Shown here: one piece after another, positions 37,371 through 49,285 of the stretch
Layout of the letters: each line of letters opens with the position of its first letter
Position numbering within the stretch: position 1 is the stretch's first letter
Source: Colletes latitarsis
Taxonomy: Eukaryota > Arthropoda > Insecta > Hymenoptera > Colletidae
Direction: 5' to 3'
DNA: 64,000 nt
Assembly (NCBI RefSeq): GCF_051014445.1
Contig: NC_135147.1
Coordinates: 25,510,479-25,574,478 of the forward strand
Program-made: the position numbers and the translations under genes
The notes under the pieces: model-generated
Database searches by the model: none
What the model was told of the DNA's origin: nothing
What the model saw: only the letters and a program-made list of their open reading frames with translations

Positions 37371-38300
37371 AAAAATAAAATTCTCGTCCAAGTACGTGGT
37401 CTTGGATTTCGTTTAGATAAGTTGTATTACTCGATAGTAATAATAATAGATAGAAATAGTTTTAAATTCGTGCCTCGACGGAGTTGGAACTCGATCGAGA
37501 GATTCCGCAGGGGCGTTGCACAGCGGATGGAATTAATTTCCGAGGGAACCTGCGAGGCGACGCGAGAATCGAAGGGGAGGGGGGCTTGGACGACGATTAC
37601 ACGCACTCGTACAAGACTCGGGTCGACGCTCGAAAAGTTGCAGAGGGCGTTCTCTTGTAATGGAGGGAAGGGATCCCGACGGAAGAGACGAGAAGAAAGC
37701 TGAGCGGAGGGCTGCAATCTTGGCGCTCTCGCGGCTCGAATGCCTTCCTCGAGGAGGACTACCGGGGTCGGGGGCCAAAGGAAATGAAGAAAAAAAGGAA
37801 ATAAGGAAGCTGTCGGCGCGGAGGCAGGGAGGGGGGGGGCGGGAGAAACCGTGGAAGGAGAGCGATAAACGATGAAAACGCTCTCGAGGTTGCCCGTTCC
37901 AGGGCGACGGCGACGATTTCCGGATGATTATTCTCTTCGTGGCTCGGTTTTTCGCGAAGGGTACCTATTACGAGGCGGCTGTGCGAAACGGTTGAAAAGA
38001 GGCCTGCCTCGACGGGGTTAAGATCAAAGGAAGTGGCTCGAAGCGACACTGAAGGGTCGGAGGCTGCTACTGGCCGTAGAAGAAACGACCGAGAGCCGTT
38101 CGTTGAATAACGGGGGTGGATTCAACGGGCGGGCCGGCAGGGTCACCGTGAAAAAGGGCACCGACAGCGTATTCTGCACGCAACGTTTGCCTAAACAACC
38201 CGCGAAGGGCCGGCGAATCCGATTAGATTCTGCCCACTGGCTCGCTCTAACGAAGTGACACGCATCGAGACGTCTCCAAGGACGAGCCAACCCTAGGTTC
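37371..38300. other. Single-copy purine-rich non-coding stretch
   Basis: Strongly purine-rich on plus at 37640-37880 (AAGAAAAAAAGGAAATAAGG, then GGGAGGGGGGGGGCGGGAG near 37828). Frames on both strands are charged, low-complexity artefacts. Confidence 0.5.
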
Positions 38301-38420
38301 TCGTCCCGCCCTAGCCCTTAAGGCTAGCTCAGACAACGCGATAGAACATGGGGATAAGGACGTGCTTACGAGCGTTCCTACGGGCCCTTTTAACCTCTCC
38401 TCGAATCGAGTAACCCGTGT
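38301..38420 (+). repeat. 120-bp direct repeat, left member
   Basis: TCGTCCCGCCCTAGCCCTTA, AGGCTAGCTCAGACAACGCG and GGGATAAGGACGTGCTT are repeated at 39242-39361 in the same orientation with about 12% differences. The two copies bracket the inverted family A fragment. GAAGTGACAC occurs upstream of both (38253 and 39230). Confidence 0.9.
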
Positions 38421-38429
38421 TTGCATTAA

Positions 38430-39230
38430 AATCACACACGTTATATTTTCGGTAATGAATTTTTTTCTCCGAAGTGAGGAGGATTTCGAGGGTATGTCTG
38501 TTCACCTAAAATGACTGTAATCGACCCCTGCAGCTGAAAATATTTTTTTCGGAACGATTTGAAATTTTTTTTTTTGACGAAAAATTTAAGCACCCCCTGT
38601 CGATTTTTCTTAAAAATTCCTTTTTCATTTTTAGTAAGTTTGTTTGACGCCCTATAGGAAAGTTGTCTAATACTTTTTTGTAGGTACCCATGAGCTCTAC
38701 TTCAGTGAAAAGTTTCATTGAAATATATTCACAATTGTAGGAGTTATGGCTGTTTGATAATTGGACCACTTTTATGGGGTTTTCCTCATTTTTCGGGGTC
38801 AAGGAACAACTTTTCGAATATTTTTACAATTTCTACGTATTCTACACTAAAATACGCGTAGTTTGCTTTTTTAAACGTTGAAATCGTCCAATCCGTTCAG
38901 GAGTTATGACATTTTAAAGATTAGCATGAAATTCCAGTGAAACATATCGACGCTATGGTCAGACATGAAATTTTCGGTGATGAATTTTTTTCTCGAAACT
39001 GAGTAGGAATTCGGGGGTATGTCTATTCACCAAAAATGATTGTAATCGACCCCTGCAACTGAAAATAATTTTTTCAGAACGATTCGAAACTTTTCATTTT
39101 AGCCGAAAAATGTAGGCACATCCCTGAATTTTTTTCTCGAAAACGCGTAAGATTTCGGTGGTATGTCTATCCACCAAAAGTGATTGTAATTGACCCCCGC
39201 AGATAAAAATAATTTTTTTAGAAGGATTCG
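38430..39230 (-). mobile_element. Family A fragment without TIRs, inverted
   Basis: In reverse complement this matches the interior of the 12571-14355 element: AATTTTTTTCTC-GAAG near 38457, GGTATGTCTGTTCACC, GACCCCTGCAGCTGAAAAT, then the unique module (ACCCATGAGCTCTACTTCAG, GGAGTTATGGCTGTTTGATA, AAAATACGCGTAGTTTGCTT, CAGGAGTTATGACATTTTAA), then two more subrepeats. The ACAGGGTG tips are absent at both ends. Confidence 0.88.
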
Positions 39231-39241
39231 AAGTGACACCC

Positions 39242-39361
39242 TCGTCCCGCCCTCGCCCTTAAGGCTAGCTCAGACAACGCGATGGAACATAGGGATAAGG
39301 ACGTGCTTCCAAGCATTCTTACAGACCCTTTTAACCTCTTCTCGAATCCTATAACACGTGT
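39242..39361 (+). repeat. 120-bp direct repeat, right member
   Basis: Copy of 38301-38420, starting TCGTCCCGCCCTCGCCCTTA and ending TCGAATCCTATAACACGTGT. It directly adjoins the end of the inverted family A fragment. Confidence 0.9.
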
Positions 39362-40770
39362 CGGAAATGGCACTGATTATTCCACTTAGATTTTGATTCC
39401 ATCGGTGGTTGGGACGTTTTAATAAATATCTCCGCGTAACAGGAACTGCGTAGGATGATAGTGGAACCGCTGGTAACCATTCTGGGAGCTAGCGTTTGCT
39501 GCGATTTACTGGTGACCACTTTAGGGAAGTTAATCCTTCCCTGTAAATCTCGCGCAATACTGGGAAAGGATTGTTGCGAATTCATTAAGTCGTGGCGCAA
39601 TTTAATGCCGAGCACGCTGGAAAACAGGGGGACGAGGAGCATTTTTATTTTACCCCCCGGATGGATGGCAATGGGCTTTCTTTTGGCGAAATGAAATCGT
39701 GTATTGTAATGTAAATTTTATCGATACGACCATTGTTACTCGTTTATTCACGGGGGGAAAGAAAATAGAAATGATACAAGAGAAACTATTAAGAAATGAT
39801 TACATCTCTTTCTCGTCATACTGACAATTTGTATAGTATTTTGCACGTCCATTCTTGGACCAAAGACCTTCACTCGGAGTCCAGAAAGTTGACTAAACTT
39901 CGAGACCCCTGTGGACCAGTTTTTAAATATGACGCCATTCGTCGCGAACTGTTTCACGATCGGTTTGTCGTTATTTTCTTAATTATTCTACTATTTTTAT
40001 CCTCCAGGTTTCTATTTCCAACATAGTGTCGTCACGTAATATCAGGTTTTCGTTACTCTGCCGTGAAACTCGATTAAAAATTATTCTTACCTCAGCGGGA
40101 AGTAGGTTGACGACCCCTGAACTTTGCAAATAGGGAGACAAGACGGTTCTCGAGTAAGGGAATTTTCTGTTAATAAAGCTCCCCCGAGATCGATCGTTGC
40201 ACGTTCGAATAAATTAGTATAAATATTTGCTGTGGAAATTAAAAATAATAGAAAGTAACGATTGCTTCGGAACTTCTCGGTATGCATCAGGGGGTGAAAT
40301 CAGAATTGCGAGCGTCGTAGAAGGCGTGAACGGAAGGGAGGATATTCTACCTGAAACCTTCAAATAGTAGAGTGTCTTGATGGCGGAGCATTCGGGTAAC
40401 GGAGGTTCGGATAAAGTAGATTCTACGGTACTTCCTTGTTTGGGGAGGAAAGTTTGAAACCGTTCCTCTCTTTCGAGACGCGCTACTCAAGCAAAGTACG
40501 CCCGCGAACACAAAGACACCGGTTGTATAGCACCCCTCGGTGCCTTCGCCACAGACTAAGATAAGAAACGAGGCCATGTAAATGTTATTGCCAAGTTCAT
40601 ATTCGATACCGAAGCGGTTCAGACTCCATACATCAAACACGCGTCGTCAAACCTTTTCAAACGCACACCCCCTCGCGTATCTTGTCAAGATTCGCGATTT
40701 TAATGCGCCCAAATTATCATATTTTCCTAATTGAAACACGTGTAGGCGAGGTACACCCTTATTATCGTTT
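39362..40770. other. Single-copy non-coding stretch
   Basis: Mixed composition. Frames of up to 97 residues occur on both strands (39349-39642 minus, 40347-40640 minus), with no motif I recognise. Nothing else supportable. Confidence 0.5.
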
Positions 40771-41068
40771 TACGTGCATAAGGGGTGGTATGTTCCGAAC
40801 GGGGGCTGATTCTTCGTGTCAAAACGAGTAAGAAATAAAGAGTGAAGTTTTCGAGGAAATCGACCGCGAAGTGGAGGCTGGATTTTAAGTAGAAAAACAC
40901 AGGCCTGGCCGGACGCGGTCGGACACATCGTACTGATTTTCACTTGTTCCAGATGTACCTTCGAATTTAATTATCTTCGAAACGAAGGCTCGAACGAAAA
41001 AATGTCACTCTTGTTTTTCCACTTATTTTTACGCGCGGAATTGTTTAGATAAATTTTTGTTAGATGCA
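40771..41068 (+). mobile_element. Family B palindromic MITE, copy 3 (diverged)
   Basis: Starts TACGTGCATAAGGGGTGGTA, with GGGGGCTGATTCTTCGTG and AAAGAGTGAAGTTTTCGAGG. The centre is TAAGTAGAAAAACACAGG, then CCTGGCCGGACGCGGTCGG. The right side is ATTTAATTATCTTCGAAACG, AGGCTCGAACGAAAAAATG, TCACTCTTG. Same layout and orientation as 37079-37370, with more substitutions and a deletion at the left inverted core. Confidence 0.83.
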
Positions 41069-43311
41069 ATCACTCGTTTCGGATATGTTCGAGAAACGCG
41101 AGGCAGTGCAGATTCGAACTTTTTTCGGAATAACCCACTAACTCTTCGAACGAAATAGAGTATGAAGTATGCGCGGAACGGTTTCTACATATTTTAAAGA
41201 AACATATCGATACGAGGGGGAAACGTCCCCCGTGCCAGATTGGACCGTTCGGATAAAGGTTCTTTGACGTCGAAGACGGTTTGAAAGGCGAGCCCCGGCC
41301 CTTTAACCCTTGGTCATTGGAGGGAGCCGGGTAACGGGGAACGAGCGAATGGAAACTGGATCGAAGGCCCTTTGCAGGTTCTCTCGTTTCCGGTTACCAC
41401 GCGAATGCGGGGATCGAAAAACGGGAGGAGGAAGCATGGCCGTCTCCCGTCTTTCGCAGCGCGGGGAGTCCTTAAAATACGCTCCCCTGGAAAACTGGAA
41501 AGGTTACGTTTGCTTTTGCCCCGCGATCGACCCTTATCGGCAGACGGGGAACTGCTACCGGCTCGTTTCATCGATCTCCCTCCCGGTGAGCAAAGAAATG
41601 TCGCCGTAGACGAACGGGGGAGGGTATTGTTTGCCAAGAGAGTCGACGTTATCGTGCCTGGGAATAAAAGAAAAAAAAAAAAAAGAGGAAAAGTAATCTC
41701 GCCCAGTTTGGCCCACGAAAAAGTTTATACGCGTGCTCTGTCCCCCCCCCCCCCTCCCGGGGGCCCGCAGCGATTTCTACGGGTAAAAGGGCAAAGGTTA
41801 CCGCGTTTGCTCGATCAATTCGATCTAATAAAACTGGCCCGGAGTCGCGAAACTTTCGATCGTTCGAGCACTCTTGAAATAAACTTGGAATTTTGATGGC
41901 AATTCCGTCAACAGCGGAAGATAAATTATGACTCTTTCGGTTTCCATTTTATTTCTTGGATAGTTCAGCGAGCTTTCGGCTGACGTGGGTCACTTTGCTA
42001 TAAAAGTGGACGGAATCTGGCGATCGAGCTCCGGGTATCGTTGGAAATAATTACCAGCGATCCGATACAACCGGTCGCCATCGTCCGCAGAGAAACTTTT
42101 TCGTTTTCGGCCCCCGGGAAAAACCGAACGACCGCGGAGCGATAATCGACGCCTGACAACGGAACCTTCGTCTCTGCTACGGTTATCCTGTGGCTTATGT
42201 CGACTATGCCCGACAGGAAGGAAAGGAAGTTCGCGATAAGGGCAAATGTACTTAAGCACAACGCTCTCTATCGTCCGTAATGGCCGACAGTATTCCAACA
42301 TTCCTGTCGCGGAGCTTCGTTACCCTCTATAAAATGCACAAGATTCAGTGGTACGCGTCCGCCGATACTGACAGCCCTACTCGAGCTAGATATCGCCAAA
42401 ATAAAAATTAAAAAACAACATAATCTCGTTTGCAAAAACACAAATCTACTCCAGAAAACCTTCTCGAAGAAATAAAACCGGACACAGAGGTTCGAGCACA
42501 TAAATCGGAGAACATTCTTCAGTTGTTTATACAGAACTTTCTATAAAAGAGGCACGTTTCACAGCGTATTAATTTCGAATCTCCGAAAAGATAATGATCG
42601 CTGGGAGCTGTTTCGAGGCAGGTCGTGTGTTAAAGCCACAGTCCTTAATGGCAGTTTGCGCAACTGTAGGGACTCGGACTGGAACGTTGTCGTGCGCTAA
42701 GCCCCGCTCGTTTTGTCAACGTCCCGCGTCTTTTCTCGCAAGTCATTTGTCCGCAACTTATGCAGCGGCGCGATCGCGCATTCGCGGAACAGAACGCCCG
42801 GTTCTTAATACTTTTATAATAATACCAGCTGAAAATGCCCGTCGTTAAATAAAATTCCATCACGGTTCAAGTCCACGGAGAATTTTCACTAATATTTTAA
42901 CTTCTCGTCGCAGCTTTCACGGTACGATTTCTCTCGAATTATAGAAAGTCAGGATCACGCAGAGAAAATAGGGAAACGTTTGTTTAATTTTATTTCGCTA
43001 ACGGAGACGTCTCGACGTATCTGGGAGAATTCATCGATTCGCTTCCGGAAGAAAGATCATAGCAAAGCACCATAGTTTCATCCCCCGGTGCGATGGATCG
43101 CCCCGCCGTATCTGCATTATTCTTGCAAAGCTTTAAAAATGACCGTGCACGGTCTACGGTCGACAAAAGTCTCGGATCTTATTCACCCCCTCCCACCAGA
43201 TGACCATTAAGAAAGTGGAATTCGACGAACAGTTTCACGCGAATGTTATATCTAAACGGGGGGCTTAAAGAAAATAACTGGATATCTACGATACTCGTAG
43301 AGGGCTACAGA
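41069..43311. other. Single-copy non-coding stretch
   Basis: GC-rich at 41220-41850, AT-rich later. The 174-residue plus frame at 41372-41896 crosses an A-run (41672-41684) and a C13 run (41742-41754), giving Lys and Pro homopolymers; I reject it as coding. Nothing recognised at 41990-43311. Confidence 0.45.
41742..41754 (+). repeat. Poly(C) run, 13 bases
   Basis: C13 between CTCTGT and TCCCGGG. The minus strand is a G-run with quadruplex potential. Confidence 0.85.
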
Positions 43312-44290
43312 CCGACCATCGAGTGTCTCAGCGTCAAGGTTTATAAAATTGGTATATAAAAGTATTTAGATGGATTTCTCCTGGGACGATTCTTTAGAAA
43401 ATTGTGTCAAAACACGTAACGAGGGATTTGCAACGCCATATAAGAATATCTTTCCATATAAAAATCGTTGTACGTGACGCAGTTCCCGCGCTCGCCAGCA
43501 GAGGGCTACGCTCAACTTACGTTTCTCGCAAGCGCTCGACCAACCATCGAATGTCCCAGCGTCAAGGTTTATAAAATTGATACATAAACGTATTTCTCCT
43601 CGAACGATTCTTTAGAAAATTGTGTCAAAACATGTAACGAGGGATTTGCAACGCCATATTATGAATACACTCCAAGCAATATCTCGCGACGTATTAATCG
43701 TTCCATATAAGAATCGTACGTGACGCAGTTCCCGCGCTCGCCAGCAGAGGGCTACGCTCCACTTACGATTCTCGCAAGCGCTCGACCAACCATCGAATGT
43801 CCCAGCGTCAAGGTTTATAAAATTGATACATAAACGTATTTCTCCTCGGACGATTCTTTAGAAAATTGTGTCAAAACATGTAACGAGGGATTTGCAACGC
43901 CATATTATGAATACACTCCAAGCAATATCTCGCGACGTATTAATCTTTCCATATAAGAATCGTACGTGACGCAGTTCCCGCGCTCGCCAGCAGAGGGCTA
44001 CGCTCAACTTGCGTTTCTCGCAAGCGCTCGACCAACCATCGAATGTCCCAGCGTCAAGGTTTATAAAATTGATACATAAACGTATTTCTCCTCGGACGAT
44101 TCTTTAGAAAATTGTGTCAAAACATGTAACGAGGGATTTGCAACGCCATATTATGAATACACTCCAAGCAATGTCTCGCGACGTATTAATCGTTCCATAT
44201 AAGAATCGTACGTGACGCAGTTCCCGCGCTCGCCAGCAGAGGGCTACGCTCAACTTACGTTTCTCGCAAGCACTCGACCATCGAGTCTTT
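43312..44290 (+). repeat. 246-bp satellite, about four copies
   Basis: AGCGTCAAGGTTTATAAAAT begins at 43330, 43558, 43804 and 44050 (steps 228, 246, 246). Copy 1 is diverged (TGGTATATAAAAG replaces the TGATACATAAACG-type segment) and lacks the TATTATGAATACACTCCAAG segment. Copies 2-4 are almost identical. Each ends with GACGCAGTTCCCGCGCTCGC, CAGCAGAGGGCTACGCTC and CGTTTCTCGCAAGCGCTCGA; the array stops at TCGACCATCGAG near 44290. A 66-bp relative of the end module lies at 52190-52255. No convincing coding frame. Confidence 0.95.
43495..43506 (+). promoter_or_regulatory. CTCF-core-like word, repeated at 43741, 43987 and 44233
   Basis: CCAGCAGAGGGC matches the first twelve positions of the CTCF consensus CCASYAGRKGGCRS, although the last two bases (TA) do not match. 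The same 12-mer occurs at 43741-43752, 43987-43998 and 44233-44244, spaced exactly 246 bp. CTCF is conserved in insects, where it marks chromatin boundaries (established knowledge). Binding here is inference; a 12-bp core can be chance fixed by satellite amplification. Confidence 0.4.
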
Positions 44291-47200
44291 CTTTCCTCTT
44301 CTTCCAGCAACAGCGAGCCCTGCCGCAAGGTGACAGAGGATTTCGAAACAAAGTCACCAAGATTCGATAGCCCCGAGAGAGCAGGCGGTGTGCGGGGAGA
44401 TATCGAGGCCGCGCAATATCGATGATACATCAGAGGCTGTGAACGAAGCGTGGGAGGGCGACAGAGGAACGTGCGACGAAGGCAGAAGAGGAAGAGGCAA
44501 TTACGTATTCAGGGAATCGACCGAATTGCCCTCGACCGAGGAGTTATGGATCTCCGCATTGCCGAGAGATGCAGGTGCGAAGAGGGCCATTCCCCCGGTT
44601 CTTGGTTACATTTTCCATTGGCGCGGACGACGACATGGGGTGGGGGGGTGGGGGAAAAAAAAGAACACCGAGTCCCGGGGACAAAGGCGGAAGCACGGCG
44701 CGGCAAAATAAACGGCGCTATGTGAACGAAATTAAACGAGTCCGAGGAATGTATCTGTAGCGGGAGGACAACGGGCTTCGAGTGCGTCAGAAAGATATAC
44801 GGCGTCGGCGTGCTCGCGATAAACGCCTTCGGCATAAATGTACGGAGCGGAGCGAAGCGTTTAACGCCCGGCACGACGCTCCTCTAAAGAATGATTAAAA
44901 CTGTCGGCCGAGTCTGCAAGCAGTCGCATGAATCAGAGTAACTGCCGCGATGCCTACGATGCTTTTCTTTACGAGCGCGTTAACGCGATATATTCCCGGC
45001 GGTAAATTCGGATTCGCGTAATTAACGGGCACGGGGGTGGGGCCTCGAACTTGTCGATGGCCACGATAGATCATCGGCTCCGATCTCTTCTACTTATTCC
45101 TTACGTTCGCGCCGGTGGATGGTCGAACACCTTCCCCGGGGGGGCCACCGTCTGAGCTATTTTCGCCAGTCTAATTCCATCGAACAGCAGTCTGCGACTT
45201 GTAATTAAATCGTACGTCGAAGGGTTCATAGGCTGCTCGCGAACGTAGCGAAAAAGATATTTCGGTTTCGGAGCAAGCTCGTTGACGTCGAATAATTAAT
45301 CCGCCGAAAGAAGAACGCGACCCGTGTTGGCGTATAAGCACGTAACTTGACATTCAGACTTCTACCCTCGGAGGAATCGCGAGGGTAACGCTGAGCTATG
45401 CATCCCAACGCTCGTATACTTTCTCATCTTTCTGGAAAATTTCCACGTAAACTAACTAGCCTATACCCTCCGTTGGAACACGGAGATCAACCACGCCAAA
45501 TTTCGTGGAGATCGAACGCGGGTGGTGGGAGTTACGAGGCAATCACAAACACACAGACTTGGACTCCTACGTCATCGAAACTCAACCGAACGTGCAATGT
45601 ACTTTAAAGTGGGCAGATAGGGAAATAAAGGGATGTCAAATCGGTTGATTTCACAAAGAGGTAACCAGTATCTCTGCATCGGAAGCTTCTGGTCTGGATT
45701 TCGGTTATTTATAATGTTTTAACGAAAAACCAAGGCATTCTCGTGCCCCCGTAGCTTCCGCCTTGTTCCTTCCCTCGTCTGGCTCAGACCTTTTATTCTT
45801 ATTGCCGGTCGATCGATCGACGGAACAACCTGTTGGCCGTGCAAATATTTTCGTTCGGATATATTATTTACGGTAGCACTCGCGCGAGTTTACGCTCGCG
45901 AATTCACCGTGGCGCGGGAGTGTTTGAGCTCGAACGGGCCGGCGGGTTGCCGGCGAGACGGTGCTTCGTAAATATCGAGTTACGAGCCAGCAAAGATCCG
46001 AGATTTCAGCTGGGAATTGTTCGTTATTAGCCCTGTACGCGCCGCGTGTTTCCGGCGAACGGGAACATCCGTTCATCGTCGGCCCCGATGGTTACTTGGA
46101 ACTTATTCGCTGCACTTACGTCCCATCCGCGAATTCCATCTGATAGTTTATGCGCCGAACTTTCGCAATTATAATTCACCCCCCACTCGTGCAACCGCAT
46201 CGTATTTTACGGTAACGGGCGGCCCGTTGTTGCTGCTCGCGTATCGACTGTAAATTGTCTTGCCGTTTCCGGCGCGGTTTGCGGCGGAGGATGAACTTTC
46301 CGCGGGAATTCGAATTCGTCGGTCTGTCGATCTTCTTGGCCACGGCAGGCACTCGATACGACGATGATTCCCTTGCAAGACTCATTGGAAAGATATTCTA
46401 AAAAATATCCGTGTTAAATTATTTAAAAATATAATAGTACAGGATGAGAATTTATAAATTTAATATATACTTATGCATTTCAATAATCATCTGTCTAGCT
46501 TGTCTAAAAGTTAGCGCGAGCATCCGACGTTTATTTATCCGCCATCGTAGAAATCGTAGAGCGCCATTGGCACACTTTCTTCCGAAGTAAACTCATTACC
46601 ACGCGGTAAAGTTCCGAAAAGATATGGAACCGCGATAATCTACGGGTGGTGGTCGGTAGAAAATGAAGTAGTATCTTTCAAGCACACCTGCTTAGAATTC
46701 CCAGCGTTCCCCGCGAGATACGCGGTCCGTGCGTTATCGCAAAAAAGAGAAAAATGTCTTCCGCGTTTAATATCGGGCCGTAAATTGTCGCCCTCGACTT
46801 CCCCGATCGGTTGGAATAACGATCAACCGGCGGTTTCGTCGATCTCCCACCCACGGAACGCGAGCTTTCGCAGTTCCGCGTTTTGACTTTGAGCGCGCGA
46901 GCTCTTTTGCGCGCCTGAGCCTTTGTGGTAGAAACCACTTTTCATCCCCTGTAATTAAACGATCGAGAAAGGGTTTCCGTGTTCGACGAGGTGCGAAGCG
47001 CGATAAAAAAATTCCATGCTTAGATTTTACACGGTTTTAAGTAGCTCGACGCGTATCCGGTTCGAAGGGTTTGTTTCGATCGTTCGCTGTTGATGTCCCC
47101 CCGGGACCCGGGGACTCGTTTTCGAGAGTAAAGTTGCCCGGGAACGAAACTTGGGGAGTATCACTTTTGACTTGTGCGCGCTGCCAGTACATCCTCGCGA

Positions 47201-48129
47201 AACACCGCACAAACTTTTATGCGCGATCACTGCGTTGTCCTCCCTCCCCTGAAACTCATATAACGGTGCAATGTTTCACATGCGCCTTGTTCCCGACCAT
47301 CTTGAAACTTTGGAAGTTTCCAACGGACTGACAATACGTAGTAAAATATTACATCGCGACCGGCGAGGAACAGGATGGTACATTCGAAAGAACAATGACA
47401 ATTAAAAAGCATCGTATCCTTCGTCGACTAATTGAAAACAGATACTTTCGTGGAATAATTCGAATAGCTCCTTACCGTCCGTGAATACGATATTCCTTTC
47501 TTTCCACCGAATATGCTGACGAGCCAATTGCAGACGGTGCTCTTTGCGCGGTTAATGGTTTCAATTTCTCCCTCGATATTTTATTATTCCGCTGCAATTT
47601 ACCCAGCTGTTCGTTATTTGGTATTAACAGCGATCGTCCAAGGACCTTTTCACCAAGGGTGAATTTTTAGACCGAAAACGATAGAATTTCGAGCGAAATT
47701 CGAGTGTGTAGGTGGGTTAACGACGATCCACGAGCAGCAGGGGGGGGGCAGGTGGCAGCTCGCGATTCGCGGGATCGGGGACCTGGAGAATCCTGGGGGT
47801 TGCGGGGCCGTAAAGTTCCCGGTTGCTGGAAAATAAAGACCACCGGATATCCCGCGTGGGAATCGTTCGTTATTAGCCGACCGGCAATAAGTTTCCCTTA
47901 TTGCCGCGTAAACGATGCACTCGGTGGCTCTACGGCGCGCTGCCGCCGCAGAGGGAGAGTTTAAGGGCTGCTTCACCCGCCGCGCCAGACACGGACAGCC
48001 CTCGTCGGGGCGGAGGAACGGAGAGGGTGTGTTTCGTAGCGGGTAATATACAGACACCATTTTTAAAGTTAAGTATCGCCAAGCAACGCGATTTAAATGG
48101 AGATGGACGAGAGTCCGTTGCCTAGCGGT
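44291..48129. other. Single-copy non-coding stretch
   Basis: Mixed composition with GC-rich patches at 44330-44860, 45870-46330 and 46700-46920. GGGGTGGGGGGGTGGGGG at 44637-44654 is a G-rich run. Frames of up to 136 residues overlap on both strands (for example 47650-48060 minus). No domain, RNA gene or element recognised. Confidence 0.45.
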
Positions 48130-48310
48130 GGACCAGCTTTGCCACCCCTACCACCCTCTACGCTTCTTTGTCCCCCCTCCTAGACGTTCCGCTCGGTTTC
48201 TTTCCTCCCGCGACACCTTTTTTCTCTTCGTTAGAGTCTCTTTCTCCCCCTCGATCTCTCAATTTCTCTCTATCCCCGCAAAACTCCGGTCTCTTTATAC
48301 TCCCTCGACG
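48130..48310 (+). repeat. Polypyrimidine tract
   Basis: Plus strand dominated by C and T (CCACCCCTACCACCCTCTAC, then TTTCTTTCCTCCCGCG, CTCTTTCTCCCCCTCG, CTCTCAATTTCTCTCT). Potential triplex-forming DNA; frames through it are artefacts. Confidence 0.75.
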
Positions 48311-48570
48311 GGATGCGACTGCTTCTACACCCCCTAGTCGGACGCGACAACCCCTCGCTGCACCGCCGACGGCCAAAGCGTTTACTCGGAGTCCCTTCCA
48401 TCCGAGTATTTAAACATCCGAGGACTCGCCATCTATTCATCGAGAAACATTTTTATTCCTACAGATGGGAGACGTTTCTTGTTATTTTATCCGGAGTGGT
48501 TGCTCGTGGAAAATTACAGAAACCCAGAAATATAGATGTCTATAGCTCTTTCTAGAAGTATTAAATTAGT

Positions 48571-49285
48571 CGAGAGCGTGAAATACTCATTTTATCGAGT
48601 CAAGGAACAACTCATCGAACGTTCTTAGAATTTCTACATATTCTTCACCAAAATACGCGTAGTTTGCCTCTCGAAACATTAAAATCCTCCAATCCGTTCA
48701 GAAGTTATCACTTTTTAAAGATACGTATGAATCTCAGAGAAACATATCAATGTATGATCAGACATTACCTTTTCAGTAAGGAATTTTTTTCTCGAAAATG
48801 GTTAGGATTTTGGGGATATGTCTTTTGACCATAAATGATTGCAATTAATCCCCCTAACCGAAAATAATTTTTTTATAACGCTTTAGAAATTTTCGCTGAA
48901 AAATTTAAGGGGAATAGTTGTACGTCTGGTCAGACATTGTATTTTTGGTAGGGAATTTTTTTTTCGAAAATGGTTAGGATTTCGAGGGTATGTCTATTCA
49001 CCAAAAATGATTGCTATCAACCCCCCCAACCGAAAATAATTTTTTTAAAACGCTTTAGAAATTTAAGGGGAATAGTTGGACGCCTGGCCAGACATTACCT
49101 TTTCAGTAAGGAATTTTTTTCTCGAAAATGGTTAGGATTTCGAGGGTATGTCTATTCACCAAAAATGATTGCAATTGACCCGTGCAAATAAAAATAATTT
49201 TTTCAACACGATTTGAAGCTTTTCATTTTCGCCGAAAAATTTAGGCACCTTACACCCTGTCGATTTTTCTGAAAAATTCGTTTCT
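48571..49285 (-). mobile_element. Family A fragment without TIRs, inverted, second
   Basis: The unique module comes first (AGTCAAGGAACAACTCATCG, AAAATACGCGTAGTTTGCCT, TCCAATCCGTTCAGAAGTTA), as in 38810-38930. It is followed by three subrepeats with AATTTTTTT-TCGAAAATGG at about 48783, 48954 and 49112. GTCTGGTCAGAC (48924) and GCCTGGCCAGAC (49082) lie between subrepeats. It ends with ACACCCTGTCGATTTTTCTG. Neither end carries the family tip. Confidence 0.86.

Noticed and set aside
41372..41896. 174-residue plus-strand frame
   Set aside because: It runs through an A-run and a C13 run giving Lys and Pro homopolymers, has frames on the opposite strand, and shows no motif.
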